NCBI GenBank assembly: GCA_000727475.1
Contig: KL647302.1
Location: forward strand, 1,435,234 to 1,499,233
Reading direction: 5' to 3'
DNA from: Sarcocystis neurona
Taxonomy: Eukaryota; Apicomplexa; Conoidasida; Eucoccidiorida; Sarcocystidae
Length of the DNA: 64,000 nt
Under the pieces are notes generated by a model, which did no database searches, was not told the DNA's origin, and was given only the letters and a program-made list of their open reading frames with translations. The position numbers were made by a program, and so were the translations under genes. Of this stretch, positions 38,001 to 48,331 are shown piece after piece; the first letter of the stretch is position 1, and each line of letters starts with the position of its first letter.

Positions 38001-41000
38001 CTGCGGTCGCGCTGATGCACCATCTTCGCAGAGGGCGGCATCTCGTCTCTCCTCCGCACCCGCCTGTGCGCCATCGTGAGCCGCAGCAGCTGCAGCAGCA
38101 GTGGCAGCAGGGAGGTCCGCCGCAGCAGCAGCAGCGGCAGCAACAGCAGCAGTGGGAACCGGAGCAGCAGTGGGAACAGCAGCAGCAGCGGGCAGAGGAA
38201 CGGCAGAAGAAGAACAAGAAGAAGAAGGAAAAGCAGCAACTGCCTGCGTGCACGGGGCTTGACAGCCGCTCATTTTCTTCCCTCTTACAGACAAAACGGC
38301 TTGAAAAAATCGCAGCTGCTGCACTGCAACATGCGCAAACTCTCACCCTACAGCAGCACACGGTGGTACGTAGCAGCTGCGTCTCTCATCGAGGTGGACC
38401 TTGTAGCGCCTCCATTGCCGCAAGTTTCCTTTTAATATATATGTGTGACAATATAGGTGTATGTCTGTGTATTTCTATATGCCTCTTCTGTATATATTTG
38501 AATCTACCTACACATTCATATATATGAGCGTATATCTAGGTATCTCGGCCTATATCTACATGTATATTTGTGTAGGTCTCTCTACATCTACATATATATC
38601 CACGTATATCAATGTGCAACTGTGTAATTCTATAAATGTACATATATATCTGCGTGTCTCAGTACATATCTGTGTATATCTACGTACATATCTGGACACT
38701 CCTATATACACATCTATGTGTGTGTATACCTCTATATGTGTCTATGTATCCCTGTATACACCTATATATATATCTATGTATACCTATTTATGCGTCTATG
38801 TACATCTGTATATATCTAGATACATATATATCTATATTTCTGTCTCTCTCTCTCTCTCCATCTATATACACATATGTATATACAAAGAATATACATACGT
38901 GCGGGGGTGGCGTACATTCACATACACTTGTATGCTCACAAATAGAGACAAGCGAATGTATACCACGTAGACGCGGCTTCGTATATCTGCCTGTATACGC
39001 ATAGACATCTGCATCAACATACTGAGAGACGCTGCAAAGAAACCGACCGGTATATGTGTGGGTCAATATATAAATATATATATACATATGCACATCTGTC
39101 TATCTATATAGATATACATACATGTATACAGACACACCTTTCTTTGCCTTGGTGTGTGTGTACGGATGTACGCAGATACACGCGTATACATGTGGACATG
39201 TTGGCATGTGTATCTTCGTATGTATGCGTGTGTGTACCTGCTGTATGTTAACACATGAATCTTTGTCTGAACAAAGGCACTCCTGTGTATATACATATTC
39301 ATCTCTGTATCTGTGTGCGCACGCGTATATACGTATGTATCCACCTGTCTATATATATATATATATAAAAGAAACGTGTATGTATATACATATACATGTG
39401 TGTCTGTACGTATATGCGTATACGCATGGATAGCTGCCTAGGACTGCTTCACGCGACCCTCTGTTAGAAGTAACTACGGTTATGACGCTATACTGAGGAA
39501 CGAAGTGGGCGTGGAGCTGAGTATATATACACCTACACATATATGTATATATATGTATAGTGCTGATGCCTTTGCGAGGGCTGCTGCCTTCGCCAAGGCT
39601 GCTGCCTTTGTCAAGACTGCGGCTGCTACTTCTTTTGCGACTCCTATGGTCCTTGTTGCTGCTGCCTTTGCTGCTGCAGCTGGGGGGGATTCGCATGTGC
39701 TGCGGCTCGTGGTCCCAGGGTCCCTGCTGCTGTCTCTGTTGCTGCTGGTGCTGCCAGTTTTGCTGCATGGCTGTTGGTGGAGCTGCTGCTATTTGGGCCC
39801 CCCCCTCGCGCAGCTGCTGCCGGTGTAGCTGCTGTTCGTGTCGCTGATACCGTCGCCTTTGCCGCTGCTTCTTTTGCTGCGGCCCTGTGCGGCCGCATTG
39901 CTCTTTGTGTGTGGCTGCTGCTGGTGCTCGTGCCGTCCACGCTGCCTTTGCTGCTGGGTGGGCGTCTCTCGCCGCTACTGCTGTTGCTGCTGCTGTTGCT
40001 CTGCCACCGGCGCTGCTGTCAAGACGGTCCTTCTTGCTGGTGCTGCTCCTCCAGGAACGCGACTCAGTCAAATGTAAGTGAAACATGTAGATAGCAGGAA
40101 GTGTATTTGTGGAATGCGCTGCTGCTGCTGGTGCAACCGGTGCTGCTGTTGCTGCTGCGTGTGGCAGCTGATGGAAGTGCTGGCGCTTTACATGCCGCTG
40201 CAACACGAGTTCCTCGTCGACGCTCTGCGGGCGATGGCCGTGGCTGCCGCCGCTGCTGCTCTGCGCTGCCGCAGCAGTGCGCTTCCAACTGCAGCAGCGG
40301 CAGCAGCAGCCGAGGAGAATCACCTGCGTCTGCGGATGCACGACATTTGTGGGCTCTCCCAAACGGCAGGAGGTGACGCAGCAGCTGCAGCAGCGGCGCC
40401 ACGAGCAGGCGCAGCACGGGAGAGGGGTCGAAAAGGAGCAGCAGCAGCAGAAGCAGCAGCAGAAACAGCAGCCGGGGCGGGAGAAGCAGCTGCAGTCGAA
40501 GCCACCGCAGGAGGAGGCGAAGCGATGGCCAAAAGAGATGCAGCAGCAGCAGCGGCACCAAGACACGTGTCAGCAGCAACAATAGCAGCACGAGGCGGAC
40601 AAGCGGCAGCAGCAGAAAGCGAAGCGGCAGCCGCAGGAGGTGCCGTGGCAGGAAGAAGGCTGGTCACTATTGCGTCGAGCTACGGTGCTTCAGCAGATAC
40701 GGCGTGGCAGGCAGTGCGCCTGCTGCATGCCGTTCTGACTTTACATCCTAGCATCGCTATATCCGCGCTTTTCCCAGGCAAGTATTTCTTTCCTTCCCCA
40801 ACAAGGGAACTCTTCTTCCCCTAGCAACGTCGTTTCGCACAAACTCTGGCTTCTGAGTCTTCCCCTTGTTTTCCTTCGCGTACACCTATGTGTGCATATA
40901 TATATATATGAAGAGAGATCTACAGAGAAAGAGGAAGATTTTAACTTGATGCGTGGACCCACTTGCTGCAGCTTTGTCTTTCTACTTCTTTACCTGCATC

Positions 41001-44000
41001 TGTCTATATCTGTCTCTACCTCTGTTAATCTCTCTGGTACTCTACTAACTTTCCAGTTATCTATCTCTCTCTCTCTCTATATATATATATATCATGTGTC
41101 TCTCTTTATCTCTCTCTCTACATATATACTACTGTTATATATATATATATATACATGTCTTTAAGCGTAAATGCGTAATTGATGCCGTACCTACGCAGAC
41201 GGGCTTTGTTGGTCCCTGTTCAAATCCCTCTCTGTGTACACATATATCACAGAGGAACACAAAACACTCGGGGTGTGTGTACGTGTACGTCTTTTATATC
41301 ATGCGTAGGTTGCTGATGGACTCTTTTATTCTCTCAAGTGGAGAAGGTCTCCAATTCTGCAGAGAAAAGTGGAGAGACACTTTGCTCCGTTGAGTCCCAC
41401 GAAAACGTTACGTTGTCCTTCCTATCTCTGTCGCGTCCTAGCAGCAGAGTCCTCCTCCACCGCACAAACGTCTCGTTTTTCCGTCTACACATATATATAT
41501 ATATAATGTATGTGTATGTAATATAGATATATATATATATTGTATATATATGTGCATATATATCTGCTATACGTATAATTTATATATATATATCTTATAT
41601 ACATATATATATAGCATATACATCTTATGTATATGTATAGTGTACATATATGTAATGTATGTATATCTAAGGTATATAATATATATGATGAATTTTATAT
41701 ATGTATATATATTTGTAGGGCTGTCTCTCTCTAGATAGACGTAGGTGTAGATGGAGAGTCCTTCTGTTTACAGCGAAGACAGCTACGCAGCCAAGTGATA
41801 GATACTGTTTTCATTCCGTAGACAGCGACTGGTGTATAATCCTGTGTAGCTGTTGCACTTGTGGGGAACCGTACTCTATATTCGTTAAAGAAGTACACGT
41901 GGAGAAAATAAATGCGTGGGAATATTACGTAGTCTTCGCCTTCAGCAGAGGTCCCCGTTGGCAGGGCCGGCGTGGAAGAAAAGAGGCGTCACAACAGCAC
42001 AGGCCTCCCGCGGCAGCGCCCAGATAACAAAAGAAAGCAGCAGCAGATAGCAGCGGCAGGAACGATCGGCAGGGAGCAGCAGCAGGTTGCAGCGGCAGGA
42101 AGCAGCGTCAGGAAGCAGCGTCAGAAAGCAGCAGCAGGAAGCAGCGTCAGGAAGCAGCGTCAGGAAGCAGCGTCAGAAAGCAGCAGCAGGACGCAGCAGC
42201 AGGACGCAGCAGCAGGACGCATCGGCAGGAAGCAGCAGCAGGTAGCAGCGGCAGAAAGCACCGGCAGGAAACACCGGCAGGAAACACCGGCAGGGAGCAG
42301 CGGTAGGAAGCAGCAGCAGGAAGCAGCAGCAGGAAGCAGCAGCAGGTGCCAGCGACAGGTAGCAGCGGTAGGAAGCAGCGGCAGGAAGAACCAACAGAAA
42401 GCAGCAACAGAGGTATAGAAGCACAGCGCAGCAGCAGGCTTACAGGAGCGAGATACATGGAAGCAGCTACCCACTGAATAAAAATTCAGCAGGAGGAGCA
42501 GCAGCTATGGGGCACACAGAGGCGCTTGTGGCACCGGTCCAGGAGGTTGCCTGTAAACGTAGAGATTCGCTGCCAGCTGCTACATTCATGCACATATGCC
42601 ACTGGCTGCTGCTATATCTTTCTGGCTGACGCCCGTATAACTACGTCCTGGTATACAGTGTACATGAAGACTTTTTCTTTCTTGTCCTCGCTTCCTCGCC
42701 CCTCCTCACGTGTGTGCGTGTGCACATATGTCTCGCCGTGTTTCCCACACGTGCATCCGTAGTAGAACCGTCCAGATGTATCTTTTGATACGAACCCGTG
42801 GGACTGTACTTCCCCGTCTGTCGGTCAGCTTGTAGATTGATAACAATATTATCTACCTGCGTCTACTTCCCCGCGTATCGGCGTGCATACTTCGTATTTA
42901 TACGTAGAGGCGCTTGGAGAGCACTCTTTCCTTGGCGTCGGATCACTGCCAAGTACAGCCTGATAGCGAATGTTGTGTGTGCGTTCTCTTCTGATTCCTA
43001 AAGAAAGGGACTCTTTCTTCTCGCGGCTAACGTGTGTGGCCTGCTCGCTGCTGCTGCTGATATTTTGGCCGCTGCTGCTTCTGGCGATGTCCCTGGGGCT
43101 GCCGTGCTGGTGCTGTTGCTTCTAGTGTTGCGGCTGCTGTGCTGCACTGCGTGTGCTGCCGTGCCGTAGTAACTGCTGCTGGGGCAAACGGTGGCGGCGC
43201 CCCCGGTGCTGCCTGTCTTGCGCGTGCTGCTGCTGCTGGTGATATTTCTGCTGCTGGTGATATTTCTGCTGCTGGTGATATTTCTACTGCTGGTGATGTA
43301 TCTACTGCTGGTGATATTTCTCCTGCTTTTTCTGCTGCTGCTGCTTTCTCTGCTGCTGCTGCTGCTTTTTGTGCTGCTGATGATGTTTCTGCTGCCGGTT
43401 GTGTTTCTGCCGCTTCTGCTGCTATTTCGGGTGCTGCTGCTACTTGAGTGCTGCTGCTATTTCTGGTGCTGCTGCTGTTTCTGCTGTTCTTGCTGCTGGT
43501 GTGCTCGAATTCTACGCAGGCCGCTCGGTCCTCGCTGCAGCAGTCGATATTCTGGAAGCTGCTTGCTGCGGTGCAGGGAGAGAAGCAAATGCTGCTGCCT
43601 TGCAGAGGCGAAGGAAGGAGTTACAGCTACTGCTGTTGGTGTTGGACTCTCTTACGTTCCATATCAAAAGACTGGAGGCAGCTGCTGCTTCTGCTTCCTC
43701 GTCTTTGCTGCTCACCGACACCCAACAACGGGAGCAACACGCGCTGCCGCAGCACCACAAACACCGGCACAGCACACCGCTGCAGCACCCCACATCAGAG
43801 CAGCAGCACCGTAGACAACGGCAGCAGCAACCCAGCGAGCAGCTACAGCAGCGACAGGGAGAGCAGCAGGAGAAAGTGAGGGCTGCCATGGTCGTAGATG
43901 TCAGTGAACAGCACCAGGGACAACGCGGACACGGCACGCCGGCTGTTGCTATCACGTCTGCCGCTGCGACGGCGAGAGGGCCGTTAGAAAGCTGCTTTAA

Positions 44001-44157
44001 AGAGGCAGCAGCAGCAGAGGGCATCTTCGAACTGACTTGTTTCCGTCTGAAGAGACTTCAGCAGCGCGTCTTGCATGTGCTGCTGGAAGTGGATAATGCG
44101 GAGCAGGCGCTCTTCAAGAACGACGACAGCAACAGATGTGTTGCGACGCGACTGTGA
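20067..44157 (+). CDS. Eleven-exon gene for a large alpha-helical protein with homopolymer inserts
   Basis: Exons: 20067-20162, 20363-20426, 21339-21669, 23030-23214, 25096-25253, 29503-30770, 31014-31109, 35710-35823, 37918-38365, 40168-40777 and 43520-44157 (TGA). They total 4,008 nt (1,335 residues), and every junction is phase-compatible (0,1,2,1,0,2,2,2,0,1). Donors include GTACGT, GTAAGG, GTGAGG, GTAGGA and GTGAGA; exon 10 ends CAG/GCAAGT, a GC-type donor. Residues 1-32 are Arg/Ser-rich then hydrophobic ([11 protein letters not shown]), perhaps a targeting signal. Helical stretches include LKVCVQCLVAAEKFARFSKF, HVLEQLFNAIYLKSMYW, QVAAVLHLFTVAQ joined to SYLLLLDTFYQKLLL, LLYTFAIVRYSLGDSQAF, GLFDKFLELLHVEEFLGAA and LMEVLALYMPLQHEFLVDAL. 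These resemble helix pairs of apicomplexan organellar RNA-binding repeat proteins (OPR/HPR type), but I see no RAP domain and the family is unproven. Exons 6, 9, 10 and 11 carry Gln/Ala runs from CAG. The first exon is least certain, and missed exons inside the large introns are possible. Confidence 0.66.
20547..20777. repeat. 57-63-bp minisatellite, four copies
   Basis: Units start at 20547, 20604, 20662 and 20725. Each contains a GTGTAGTAGGGTGGTAG-like start, a GAAACGTGAACATATAG-like middle and AGAAGCCCACACACA near the end; the fourth is more diverged. The array lies in the second intron (20427-21338) of the 11-exon gene. Confidence 0.85.
22020..22920. repeat. TATA/ACATATG microsatellite block in an intron
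   Basis: Alternating TA runs, (CTAT)n at about 22179-22205 and ATACATATG motifs fill most of the intron 21670-23029 of the 11-exon gene. The apparent frames are Tyr/Ile/Cys-rich microsatellite translations on both strands. Confidence 0.85.
23250..24720. repeat. CTG-rich intronic region
   Basis: Plus-strand CTG/TGC repeats dominate most of the intron 23215-25095, with a (TAG)n patch at 24415-24447; the polarity switches to CAG at about 24747-24880. Long Cys/Leu/Ala-rich frames through it are not supported as coding, because splicing from 23214 to 25096 preserves phase and gives continuous helical sequence. Confidence 0.7.
25260..25600 (+). repeat. CAG array directly after the exon-5 donor
   Basis: A dense CAG/AAGGCAGAA array begins within about 10 bp of the GTGAGG donor at 25254. 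I place it in the intron because the 25253 to 29503 join is in phase and continues a helical segment. If the intron start were retained it would add Gln/Arg/Ser-rich residues. Confidence 0.75.
26430..27020. repeat. ACAT/ATGC satellite block
   Basis: Tandem CATACATATACATGCATA-type units with periods of about 14-16 bp at the 3' end (26920-27020), degrading to plain (TACA)n upstream. It lies in the 4.2-kb intron 25254-29502. Long His/Thr/Tyr/Ile-rich frames on plus and Cys/Met/Tyr/Val-rich frames on minus are artefacts of the repeat. Confidence 0.9.
28140..29320. repeat. CTCTGTCTCC microsatellite flanking an assembly gap
   Basis: Degenerate CTCTGTCTCCC repeats occur on both sides of the N run, so the gap almost certainly sits inside this array and its true length is unknown. 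The array is in the intron 25254-29502. Similar CTCCCGTCTCCC repeats recur at about 32230-32440 in a later intron. Confidence 0.9.
28343..29038. other. Assembly gap (696 N)
   Basis: Continuous N bases bounded by CTCTGT repeats. The 696 positions need not be the true size. Because the gap is inside an intron of the proposed 11-exon gene, a small exon hidden in it cannot be excluded. Confidence 0.99.
31570..33110. repeat. TATA, TCTA and CTCCCGTCTCC microsatellites in an intron
   Basis: The interval holds (CTAT)n at 31670-31695 and 31776-31832, TA runs at 31615-31640 and 33000-33020, and CT-rich CTCCCGTCTCC repeats at about 32300-32400. It is part of the 4.6-kb intron 31110-35709. Confidence 0.85.
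33390..33712. repeat. Two diverged direct copies of about 140 bp
   Basis: Copy 1 runs from about 33390 to 33530 and copy 2 from about 33565 to 33712. Shared landmarks in the same order are ATATGAGAT, CACAGGT or ACAGATATCACA, a TA run, ATATGGATAATT, TAAGTAT, GTGTACGTGT, GAGAG(A/G)TGCT and GTGAGGC(A/G)TCA. They lie in the same intron. Confidence 0.75.
35260..35600. repeat. Tandem repeat of about 65-80 bp, four or five copies
   Basis: Recurring landmarks are TGATATGGGATT(T/C), TATCATATATATAT, a TA run and ATTCA(G/A)T. Copies start near 35285, 35348, 35410 and 35478, with a degenerate copy near 35548. They lie just upstream of exon 8 (35710). Confidence 0.75.
38400..39560. repeat. TATATCTA/ACATATG microsatellite block in an intron
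   Basis: TATATCTATGTATACC-like units and ACATA repeats fill the first two thirds of the intron 38366-40167; CTG repeats fill the remainder (39560-40060). No gene supported. Confidence 0.8.
42030..42420 (+). repeat. Minisatellite of AGCAGCGGCAGGA-type units
   Basis: About 30 short units of 11-13 bp, variants of GGAAGCAGCAGCA, fill an interval of the intron 40778-43519. It stays open in plus frames and encodes Arg/Lys/Gln/Ala/Ser-rich sequence, but I see no splice support for coding use. Confidence 0.8.
43233..43326 (+). repeat. 18-bp tandem repeat (CTGCTGGTGATATTTCTG)
   Basis: Five consecutive units, the fourth with ATGTATCTA replacing ATATTTCTG. The surrounding CTG region (43040-43500) ends at the acceptor of the last exon of the 11-exon gene, so the array is part of the pyrimidine/CTG-rich intron end. 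Confidence 0.85.
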
Positions 44158-45788
44158 ACCGAGAAATTTGTGGGGAAATACACCGCGCACGCTACGAAAA
44201 TGTGTTTGCTCACATGACCTGTACACGTGTGGAGATATATACTCGCAGGCTTTCCTCTATAGCTACGCGGATACGCAGCGTCGATATATATATATATATA
44301 TATATGGATAAGTCTGCACCTTGAGATGGCCGCTGCACGTAATAAGTCTCTATATATGATATGCCTATAAGAACACGTAATTCTAGCTTTGTACATACAC
44401 ATTTATAAATGTGTATATTCGTTTGTGCATATATAGGCATATATATATATATGTATATACGTACTTGTGTGTGTATTCACAACTGCGTGACCGTGTGTAA
44501 GGAATGTTACCGCATACGTATATATATGTATATATATGTGTATATGCACTTGCACCTCTGTATGGGGACGCATGAGTATTGATTTATTTACACGTCAGGC
44601 GTGGCACTACATATGTAAGTGCATAGATAGGCAGATAGACGGGCAGATAAAAAGTAGATATGTAAACGTACTCGCATATGTATAAACGAATTTACCCGGA
44701 TTTTTCTACCTCGCGCCGGCACGGAAATCCGCCATATACCCACATCTGTTTCCGTACACAACTACAATACTACGCGCGGTCGTCCTGTTTTAGGTATGTA
44801 TATACGTGTGTGTACATATGTTGTGTATTATATATATATATATATATATACGTATATATGTGGGCTGACGGATACTGTGCGAGGGTAATACGTGTCAGTT
44901 CCTTGCGGTAGATTTTGCTCCAACGGCCAGAGACAGGGAGAAGTTCTATGTTCGTTTTTGACTGCGGGCGTACCTTTACAGCAGTGCATCTGGCCGTCGG
45001 AGAGCACCTACCTGTACGTACAGTGATACGTACGTCCACTGTACACGGCGTTTCTTCCCAACGCCCGCCCGACTTGTCCAGTTCCCGTAAAATTTCGCGT
45101 TGACCCAGTGAACGGGTTTCACAGCTGAAGTCTGCGGCTGTTTTGGTAACGCGTTGCCGGCGAAGGCGGTGTTATTACGCCAGACAGAAACAGAAAGATA
45201 AGTGTGGAAACACGTACACGTATGTATATATATATATATGTAACCGTACAGGCTTCCAGGACAAACCTACTGGTAGTGTATGGAATGTAGAACAATACGG
45301 CATGCCTGGAAAGGATACACACACGTACGCATACAGAGCTCTGTGTGTGTATTTTCTATCGGCGTTGGACCGGAAAATTGTCCGTTCCCTCGTGCTTACG
45401 GGCCTGATGAAGTTCCTTCTTCTTTCGTGGCGGCTGTGGACGATGAGCGTCGCGCCGCGGATCCTGTCACGTCAAGCAGTTCCGTGTAGAGGAAAGCAGT
45501 GTGTGCGGCTGAGCAGGGAGCGCGTATACAGTGGACAAGCTTCGACGGAAGGCCGAAGGCTGTATGCCGTACACGGGCATCTATAGCAGTCGAACTGCCG
45601 TAGAGAAGTCCCAGCTCGTAAATGGAAAAGGATGGGGGAGGCGCCGTCGAGCGTTTCAAATAATCTGTAGATAGTGAGGTGGGCCGCAAATACATTATTC
45701 AGGAGAGACATTGTTGAAGGTAGTCCCCCACTGGTCGAGCTGTGAATGGAAGATGAGGGGACTAACTATAATATGGATGATATGGGAA

Positions 45789-46055
45789 GTCAAAAGTAGA
45801 TGAAGTGACTGACAGATTAGTGCTGGCTACCAAGAGGACAGTACGGGGTGACTTTTAATGATAGATGACAGATGACTTTAGGGTAGTGTTGGTGCCAGTT
45901 CACTGAACAGTAGGTGAGGGCGTCTGAGACACTTACTCATTGCCGAACCAGAAGTATGCTCAGAGATATTTGTGGTCGGCTTTACCAAGTGTTTTCCATT
46001 AAGTCGAATTATGTGTTCGCATCTTCGACATTTGGAGGTGAAGTTGAAGAGAACT
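45789..46055 (+). repeat. Diverged direct repeat, copy 1
   Basis: About 267 bp starting GTCAAAAG and ending in the GGAGGTGAAGTTGAAG region. It matches copy 2 at 46488-46750 through shared blocks such as GATGAAGTGACTGAC, AGGACAGTACG, TTCACTGAACAGTAG, TTTTCCATTAAGTCGAA and TTCGAC(A/G)TTTGGAGGT. Both copies carry an open frame with the motif GRLYQVFSIKSNYVFASSTF or a close variant. Confidence 0.85.
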
Positions 46056-46487
46056 TTTTACTTCGTGTGTGTACAAATGTACACACACTTAGTATTACAT
46101 GTGTGTATGTGCTGCATACATGTATTTGTATGCATTCATACATATATATACATATATATGTACGTATATATACATTACGTACAAGCAAAGAGACATACAC
46201 ACATAGATACTCGCGCACACGCGCGTATGTGTAGCAGCTGGAGTCGCTGCCTGAGCGGACTGTATTGTACGGCAGCTGCGACTGGGTTGATACCTCAGAA
46301 GTTCATGCTACAGCGTGATGTACTTCGTCGGCTTGGCCACCGCTCTGCACCAGGAGTGAAGTCTGGGCAGACGACAAGAGGAATAGGTGCGTAGTCATAC
46401 AGGTGTATATGCTGTAGGATATCTGCACACATGTACCCAGATGTACCCGTGCTTGCCTGCGTAATACGTTTTTGTGTCTACGTGGCG

Positions 46488-46750
46488 GTCAAAAGATGAA
46501 GTGACTGACCGAAAGTACCGGCTAACAATAGGACAGTACGTGGTAACTTTAAATGTAAGATGATGGATAACTTTTGAGCAGTGGTGGTACTAATTCACTG
46601 AACAGTAGATGACGGCGTGTGAGACATTTAGCCGTTGCCGAAACAGTAGTATACTCTGGAATTGGTGATCGACTTTACCAAATGTTTTCCATTAAGTCGA
46701 AAAATGTGTTTGTATCTTCGACGTTTGGAGGTAAAGTTGGAGGAAAATTT
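46488..46750 (+). repeat. Diverged direct repeat, copy 2
   Basis: Second copy of the element at 45789-46055, offset by about 700 bp and differing by many substitutions and small indels. The equivalent peptide reads GDRLYQMFSIKSKNVFVSST. Flanks on both sides are unrelated between copies. I see no terminal inverted repeats or obvious target-site duplication. Confidence 0.85.
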
Positions 46751-48331
46751 CCACGCACTGCCCAAGAATCAAACGCACTCGCGCGTTCAACATCGGCGGA
46801 CGCGCACGAACGCGCTTCCTGTGTAGGTGCGTGTATATATATATACATATATATATATATAAAGGCTTCTATAAAGGCTTGCTCGTTAGGGCGCTATTTT
46901 CACGGACTCGAAGCCACTGCTGTGTGTTTTAAGAACTCTTAGCGCTAACTTAAACTGCGGTTGACTGACTGAAATGACGAACTGTTGCAGCGTGCTTCGA
47001 GTGCCCTCCTCCTCACCGTTGACACGCCGCCGCTTTCCGATGACGGCAAACAACGCAGACACCGCCTTCTTAAGAGCGGCGTCTGAGGCACGGATATATG
47101 CATTAGTGGGATCTAAGTATACGCAGACGAGTCGACATTTGGATGCGTACATATATATACGTCAAGTGACAGAAAGAGAGAGATAGAGAAAGCTGGTACG
47201 ATGGCACGGTGTGAAAGGCCGTCCGGGTACAACGTACACTCAAGAGATAGAAGCAAAAGAAAGCATTGGTGACCTGCACACCCACACTATTACCAGCACA
47301 CCCCAGGCCTCCAGCGTATATACGGACGACGCAAAACTACCTGTAGGGCTCATATCATCTTTCACTTACGTATGAATCCGCACGTAGGTTCTGTGTCGTG
47401 ACCTGCCGCTCCGACTGACTAACGTCGGACGCCAAGTGTGCCTCTTCTGTTTCCCGGCAACCGCGGAATACTAGAGAAACTGTGAGTAACTGTAACCAAA
47501 GTGAGAAGTAATTTGCAAGAAGCAAAACAAATTTGACTGCAGATCACAGAAGCAGTCCGCATATACTTCCTACTACAGGTAATACGCCTGAACTAGCCAA
47601 AGTATCTGAATAGTCAGATACGGCGGCGCTCCTGCAGAGAGACATGCATATATATATATATATATGCCGCTATATAACTATCGACAATTGCTCTGTATGT
47701 CTTCCAGGAGGCTGAGCATACACACTTATGTCTTTGCGTGTTTACGCGTTAAAATGCGAATACGTGTATAACTCAAGTCGTGCCGTAAGGAGCCCCGCAT
47801 CTTTGCAAAAGTGGGTTCTGCCACTCCGAAGGACAAGGACACGATGAAACTCTTACGGAAGTAACGACACCTACGGGAAGATCACGCCGAAGAAAGGACT
47901 TCCACAATCGTAGCGTTCAACGTCCAGAAGGGAAGAGGGACGGAAGACGCAGCATGAGCAACTCCGAGAGAGCAAGGCCTATGCAGAACAGACGCACTCC
48001 GCTCCGGCGGTGCGTAGCAGAGGAGAGAGTTGTACAGGGAAGTAAATTCGAAAACACGTGCATATAATCTGATACTACGAAAAAGAGGACCACCTACTAT
48101 CAAGAGACACAGCAAAAACGGCAAGGAAAGATCATCGCAGAAAATGACTGTTAACGCGATGGGACCTGGGTCCGCTACAGAGGAGAGATTTCCTTCTAAA
48201 CTTCAGCTTGTTCAGGTTCGCAAACAAAAACAAGCGAAAAACATGACACGAAAAAAAGGCTCGTCCACGAGGCCGTCCAGGATGTTCCGTGCATATCACA
48301 ATTAATTCCTACAGATATAACGAACCAAACT

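Larger units (their letters stand above)
44158..48331. other. Transition into repeat-poor DNA; no confident gene
   Basis: TATA microsatellites persist to about 44900, then become sparse. Short protein-like frames at 45360-45490 (plus) and 45396-45695 (minus) overlap, and I cannot choose between them. The interval includes a duplicated 265-bp element. The 46980-48330 portion contains only short unrelated frames. Confidence 0.45.

Noticed and set aside
41210..41245. GTTCAAATCCC-like tRNA B-box
   Set aside because: No matching A-box, acceptor stem or cloverleaf could be folded around it.
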